Of a stretch of 64,000 nt of DNA, positions 60,394-64,000 are shown piece after piece. Origin of the DNA: Brachybacterium sp. YJGR34. GTDB taxonomy: Bacteria; Actinomycetota; Actinomycetes; Actinomycetales; Dermabacteraceae. Within the stretch, counting starts at the first letter, position 1. Each line of letters opens with the position of its first letter. A program made the translations under genes and the position numbers. The notes beneath the pieces are model-generated. The model saw nothing but the letters and a program-made list of their open reading frames with translations, made no database searches and was not told the DNA's origin. The DNA lies in assembly GCF_003347015.1 (NCBI RefSeq), contig NZ_PNFB01000006.1:62001-126000 (forward strand), written 5' to 3'.

Positions 60394-61122
60394 ATGACCC
60401 GCACCATCGCCCGCCGCCGCGGTCCCGTCCGCGCCGCGGCCCTCGGTGCCCTCGTCGTCGCCCTGGCCGCCGGCTGCTCCGGCGGCGCGGAGGAGGACCC
60501 CGCGGCCACGGAGGCCGGGGGTACGACGAGCAGCGACGGCGGAGCGGCCGACGGGCCCGCGGGCGATGGCGCCGCGGGCGATGACGACGCGACCGACGAC
60601 GGCGCGGCCGATGACGGCGCGGCCGACGACGGCGCGACCGACGACGCGGCCGAGGGTGGCGGGGACGCCTCACCGCTGCCCGGGTCCGCCGATCTCGCGA
60701 CCGAGGAGCTGCCGGTCCCGGCCGAGGAGGCCCTGCGCCTGGCGACCGAGGCCGCCGGCGGCGGAGATCCGACGTCGATCCAGATCGACCACGACGACGA
60801 CCGCGGCTGGGTGTGGGAGATCGAGGTGACCCTGGACGGCCGGGAGCACGAGATCGACCTCGACGCCACCACGGGCGAGGTCCTCGAGCACAGCGAGGAC
60901 GAGGACCGGTACGTCGACCCGGCGATCGACGTCACCGACCCGCTGCCCTACGCCGAGGCGCTGGACCTCGCCGTCGCCGAGCAGGACGGCCGCGTGAGCG
61001 GCTGGGACCTCGACACCGACGACGGCCGTCCGCACTACCAGGTGGACATCGAGCAGGGCGACGAGGACGTCGAGGTGGACGTCGATGCCGAGACCCGAGA
61101 GGTCCGCGTCGAGCAGGACTGA
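60394..61122 (+). CDS. PepSY-domain lipoprotein with Asp/Gly/Ala repeats
   Basis: The 242-residue protein has a signal ending in lipobox LAAGC (Cys28). A linker from about residue 45 to 90 contains repeats of [10 protein letters not shown] from a 15-bp DNA unit. The C-terminal part has two PepSY-like units: [20 protein letters not shown] with [20 protein letters not shown], and [20 protein letters not shown] with [20 protein letters not shown]. It may inhibit or bind cell-envelope proteins. A -10 (TAGGCT, 60340-60345) precedes it, with AAGGAGG before the ATG. Confidence 0.8.
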   Translation: MTRTIARRRGPVRAAALGALVVALAAGCSGGAEEDPAATEAGGTTSSDGGAADGPAGDGAAGDDDATDDGAADDGAADDGATDDAAEGGGDASPLPGSADLATEELPVPAEEALRLATEAAGGGDPTSIQIDHDDDRGWVWEIEVTLDGREHEIDLDATTGEVLEHSEDEDRYVDPAIDVTDPLPYAEALDLAVAEQDGRVSGWDLDTDDGRPHYQVDIEQGDEDVEVDVDAETREVRVEQD

Positions 61123-61196
61123 CGGCCCCGCGGGCGGCGCGCACCCCCGGGCCGCCGCCCGCGCGGGGATCGCCCGCTCGGCGCCCCCTCGCGCCG

Positions 61197-62369
61197 TCAG
61201 CGCGGCGCGATCACCGGTTCGCCGGCCGCATCGCGCCGCATGACCTCCCGGCCCTCCTGCCACACCCGCAGCGAGCGGTTCCGCACGTCCAGCGGGTCTC
61301 CCTCCCACAGCACGAGGTCCGCCTCCTTGCCCACCTCGATCGACCCGATCCGATCCGCGAGGCCCAGCACCTCGGCGGGATGGAGAGTGATCGCGCGCAG
61401 GGCGTCCGCCGGCGCCATCCCGTGCTTGACGGCGAACGCCGCCTGGTAGACGAGGTGCTCGATCGGGACGACCGGATGATCGGTGATGATGCTGACCTGC
61501 ACTCCCGCGGCGGTGAGGATCCCGGGCGCCGTCGGGGTGCGGTGGCGCACCTCCACCTTCGAGCGGGAGACGATCAGCGGCCCGTAGAGCACCGGCACCC
61601 CGGCGGCGGCCACCCGGTCCGCGATCAGATAGGCCTCGGTGCCGTGATCCAGGACCAGGTCGTAGCCGAACTCCTCGGCGATGCGCAGCGCGGTGGCGAT
61701 GTCGTCGGCCCGATGGGCGTGCTGGCGCCAGGGGATCTCGCGCTCGAGCACGCGGACCAGCGCCTCGGAGACCAGGTCCGCATCGCGCTCGGCGGGATCC
61801 TTCGCGGCCCACGCGCGGGCGGTGGCGAAGGCCTTGCGGATGGTGAGCGCGACGCCCAGCCGGGTCGAGGGGGTCTGCTTCATCTCGCCGTAGACCCGTT
61901 TGGGGTTCTCCCCGAGAGCGGCCTTGAGGCCCGAGGGGCTGCGCAGCACCATCTCGTCGACCACGCGGCCGTGGGTGCGCAGCGCCACGGCGAGCCCGCC
62001 GATCGGGTTGCCGGAGCCCGGATTCACGTTGACCGCGGTCACGCCGCCGATGATCGCGTCGTCGAAGCCCACCTCGACAGGATTGATCGCGTCGATCGCC
62101 CGCGCCGCCGCCATCACCGGATCGGTCATCTCGTTGGTGTCCTGGCCGGCCCAGCCCTCGCCCTCCTCGTCGACCCCGAGGTGCACGTGGGCGTCCACGA
62201 AGCCGGGCAGCAGCCAGCCGCCCTCGGCGTCGATGACTGCGGCGTCCGCCGGGATCTCGAGATCGGGGCCGGCCTCGAGGATCCGTCCCTCCCGGACGAG
62301 GACGGTGCCGTCGAAGGGCTCTCCCTGGATCGGCACGACATGGGCATGGATGATGGCGGTGCAGGTCAT
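61197..62369 (-). CDS. amidohydrolase family protein
   Basis: The 390-residue metal-dependent hydrolase has the [14 protein letters not shown]xH motif, a later [20 protein letters not shown] with His, the [14 protein letters not shown]sp/His motif, then LTLHPAE-like [20 protein letters not shown] and [16 protein letters not shown], the late adenine-deaminase/imidazolonepropionase-like block. The substrate is unknown. The ATG at 62369 is 60 bp from the divergent PPK2 start. Confidence 0.82.
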   Translation of the reverse strand: MTCTAIIHAHVVPIQGEPFDGTVLVREGRILEAGPDLEIPADAAVIDAEGGWLLPGFVDAHVHLGVDEEGEGWAGQDTNEMTDPVMAAARAIDAINPVEVGFDDAIIGGVTAVNVNPGSGNPIGGLAVALRTHGRVVDEMVLRSPSGLKAALGENPKRVYGEMKQTPSTRLGVALTIRKAFATARAWAAKDPAERDADLVSEALVRVLEREIPWRQHAHRADDIATALRIAEEFGYDLVLDHGTEAYLIADRVAAAGVPVLYGPLIVSRSKVEVRHRTPTAPGILTAAGVQVSIITDHPVVPIEHLVYQAAFAVKHGMAPADALRAITLHPAEVLGLADRIGSIEVGKEADLVLWEGDPLDVRNRSLRVWQEGREVMRRDAAGEPVIAPR

Positions 62370-62417
62370 GGACAGACTCTTTCCCGAGGCCCACGCGGCG
62401 TCAAGCCGGGGCGCGGC

Positions 62418-62423
62418 TAGAGT
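62418..62423 (+). promoter_or_regulatory. leaderless -10 box of ppk2
   Basis: TAGAGT, 6 nt before the ATG at 62430. Confidence 0.55.
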
Positions 62424-62429
62424 GTCCCG

Positions 62430-63314
62430 ATGGCTCCTCAGCACCCCCGTCACCCCGGCGTCCCCCGGGACCAGACCCCGCGCGGCGTCCCGATCCCGAC
62501 GGGATGGGACGGCTCGGTCACCGCGATCGACCCCCGCTCCACCCCGGGCTTCACCGGAGGCAAGAAGGACGGTCGCCGGCGTCTGGCCGCGCTCGACGAG
62601 CCGGTCGACGAGCTGCAGGAGCGCCTGTTCGCGGACTCCCGTCCTGCCGGAGAGGGGCGCAGCGTCCTGCTGGTCGTGCAGGGCATGGACACCGCCGGGA
62701 AGGGCGGGATCATGCGGCACGTGGTGGGCAGCGTGGACCCGCAGGGCACCGAGATCGTCGCCTTCAAGGCGCCGACGGAGGAGGAGCGCGCCCACGACTT
62801 CCTGTGGCGGATCCGCCCGCACGCACCCCGTCCCGGCATGATCACCGTCTTCGACCGCTCCCACTACGAGGACGTGCTGATCCACCGCGTCCACGGCTGG
62901 GCCGACGAGGCGGAGATCGCGCGCCGCTACGAGGCGATCAATGCCTTCGAGCGGGAACTCGTCGACCAGGGCACCGAGATCATCAAGGTCATGCTCCACC
63001 TCTCCTACGAGGAGCAGGGCGAGCGGCTGATGGAGCGCCTCGAGCGGCCGGACAAGCACTGGAAGTTCGCCCCGGGGGACGTCGACGAGCGCGAGCACTG
63101 GGCGGCCTACCTGGCGGCCTACGACGCGGCGCTGCGGGCCACCTCCACCGCGCACGCCCCCTGGACCGTCGTCCCCGCGGACCGCAAGTGGTACGCCCGC
63201 ATCGCCGTCCAACAGCTGCTGCGCGACGCCCTCGAACGGATCGACCCGCACTGGCCCGCGGCGGGCTTCGACGTCGCCGAGCAGATCGTGCGGCTGCGGG
63301 CGACGATGGCGTGA
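62430..63314 (+). CDS. ppk2: polyphosphate kinase 2 family protein
   Basis: The 294-residue protein has P-loop [16 protein letters not shown] (about 82-97), [20 protein letters not shown] (141-160, Walker B-like) and a lid rich in Arg and Lys ([16 protein letters not shown], then [13 protein letters not shown]). It transfers phosphate between polyphosphate and nucleotides. It is the single-domain PPK2 form. The promoter is leaderless. Confidence 0.88.
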   Translation: MAPQHPRHPGVPRDQTPRGVPIPTGWDGSVTAIDPRSTPGFTGGKKDGRRRLAALDEPVDELQERLFADSRPAGEGRSVLLVVQGMDTAGKGGIMRHVVGSVDPQGTEIVAFKAPTEEERAHDFLWRIRPHAPRPGMITVFDRSHYEDVLIHRVHGWADEAEIARRYEAINAFERELVDQGTEIIKVMLHLSYEEQGERLMERLERPDKHWKFAPGDVDEREHWAAYLAAYDAALRATSTAHAPWTVVPADRKWYARIAVQQLLRDALERIDPHWPAAGFDVAEQIVRLRATMA

Positions 63315-63395
63315 GGCGTCCGGGCTCCGGTCGGATGCGGGAGCCGGCGGGCGGCGACTTGTGCCGTCGCGCTCCCGGGGTCGATGATGAGGACA

Positions 63396-63892
63396 TGGCT
63401 TCCATCACCTTCCAGAACACCCCTGCCACCACCGTCGGCGAGCTGCCCGCCACCGGTTCGACCCTCCCGGCGTTCGAGCTCGTCGGTCAGGACCTCTCCC
63501 CGGTCTCCTCCGCGGACCTCGCCGGCAAGCGGGTCGTGCTCAACATCTTCCCCTCGCTCGACACCGGCACCTGTGCGACGTCCGTGCGTCGCTTCAACGA
63601 GATCGCCGCCGGCCTCGAGAACACCGTCGTGGTGTGCGTCTCGAAGGACCTGCCCTTCGCGCAGGCCCGCTTCTGCGGCGCCGAGGGCATCGAGAACGTC
63701 GTCACCGGCTCCGCCTTCCGCTCCTCCTTCGGCGAGGACTTCGGCGTGACCCTGGCCGACAGCCCGCTGGCCGGTCTGCTCTCCCGTGCGGTGGTCGTGG
63801 CGGACGCCGACGGCACCGTGCTCCACACCGAGCAGGTCGCCGAGGTCACCGAGGAGCCGGACTACGAGGCCGCGGAGAAGGCCCTGGCCTGA
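63396..63892 (+). CDS. tpx: thiol peroxidase (Tpx)
   Basis: The 165-residue atypical 2-Cys peroxiredoxin has the peroxidatic Cys60 in [20 protein letters not shown] and the resolving Cys94 in [10 protein letters not shown]. It reduces hydroperoxides with thioredoxin. GATGAT lies 6 nt before the ATG. Its stop codon is the first codon of a structured repeat. Confidence 0.92.
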
Positions 63893-63930
63893 GCGACGAG
63901 CTGCCGAGGAACGAGGCGGTAGGAGCTGAG
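63889..63930 (+). repeat. stop-codon-linked repeat after tpx
   Basis: The 42-bp element matches the minus-strand core at 6856-6897 at 37 of 42 positions and begins with the last base before the tpx TGA. Downstream, GCGGAC and GTCCGC form a further small hairpin before the window edge. Confidence 0.8.
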
Positions 63931-64000
63931 GCGGACGAGCACGAGCCTGAGCGAGTCCGCACCGCACCTCCCGGGACCCGGTCCGCGCCCTGCGCAGGCC

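Noticed and set aside
60590..60660. 15-bp tandem repeats as a mobile or regulatory array
   Set aside because: They lie in frame within the PepSY lipoprotein linker and encode Asp/Gly/Ala repeats.

Overview
The window is very GC-rich DNA from an actinobacterium. GTG starts are common, many promoters look leaderless, and it carries an Rpf-type transglycosylase, a K+-independent H+-pyrophosphatase, a TAXI-type TRAP transporter and a chromosomal macrolide phosphotransferase of the Mph(H) kind known from Brachybacterium faecium. I infer a member of Micrococcales close to Brachybacterium (Dermabacteraceae). The assignment rests on gene content and style only. I see no tRNA, rRNA, CRISPR array, insertion sequence or prophage gene.

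Layout. 1-7.3 kb: a partial HxlR regulator divergent from a RibD-C/DHFR-like reductase and a GNAT gene with a palindromic operator between them; a GAP/LysE-like membrane protein; an NAD(P)-binding SDR; an isochorismatase-like hydrolase downstream of a frameshifted flavin-dependent LLM oxidoreductase; a divergent ABATE/CGNR regulator; a CeoA/alanine-dehydrogenase-like gene; a VOC protein. 7.4-12.2 kb: a tightly coupled operon of sulfatase, SAM methyltransferase, formylglycine-generating enzyme and HAD hydrolase. 12.3-19 kb: a quinone-reductase-like gene, a VWA/AAA+ pair, a histidine phosphatase-SCO1664 pair, GNAT. 19-26.8 kb: hppA, APH-like kinase, PlsC-like acyltransferase, ArfB-like peptidyl-tRNA hydrolase, pterin dehydratase, ABC-F ATPase, L-lactate dehydrogenase. 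26.9-30 kb: TAXI TRAP transporter. 30-37.7 kb: flavin reductase, SDR, DHA2 exporter, second RibD-C protein, DUF899, ABM monooxygenase, SurA-like lipoprotein, NTF2-like, Gfo/Idh/MocA oxidoreductase. 38-44.2 kb: Rpf-like transglycosylase, Mph(H)-like kinase, lysoplasmalogenase-like protein, TerC with a probable Mn2+ riboswitch, a small stress-type protein, a Vms1/Rv2629-like protein. 44.3-48.6 kb: an iron-siderophore ABC importer with a DtxR/IdeR-like box on its promoter. 48.7-64 kb: Mug glycosylase, thymidine kinase, GH92 mannosidase, phosphoribosyltransferase, DUF808, SDR, MFS exporter, phosphoketolase, PepSY lipoprotein, amidohydrolase, PPK2, thiol peroxidase.

How it fits together. The region is mostly housekeeping and accessory metabolism: phosphate and energy handling (H+-PPase, PPK2, phosphoketolase, LDH), redox enzymes, metal homeostasis (iron uptake, TerC) and drug defence (Mph, ABC-F, two MFS exporters).

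The signals most worth a second look are: (1) a structured repeat of about 42 nt that starts at the stop codon of three unrelated genes, always in the sense direction; (2) a -10 box exactly 6 nt before the start codon of a dozen genes; (3) the sulfatase-methyltransferase-FGE-HAD operon; (4) a leader with competing stems before an MFS gene; (5) the riboswitch-TerC locus, whose 3' end overlaps an antisense gene by 110 bp.
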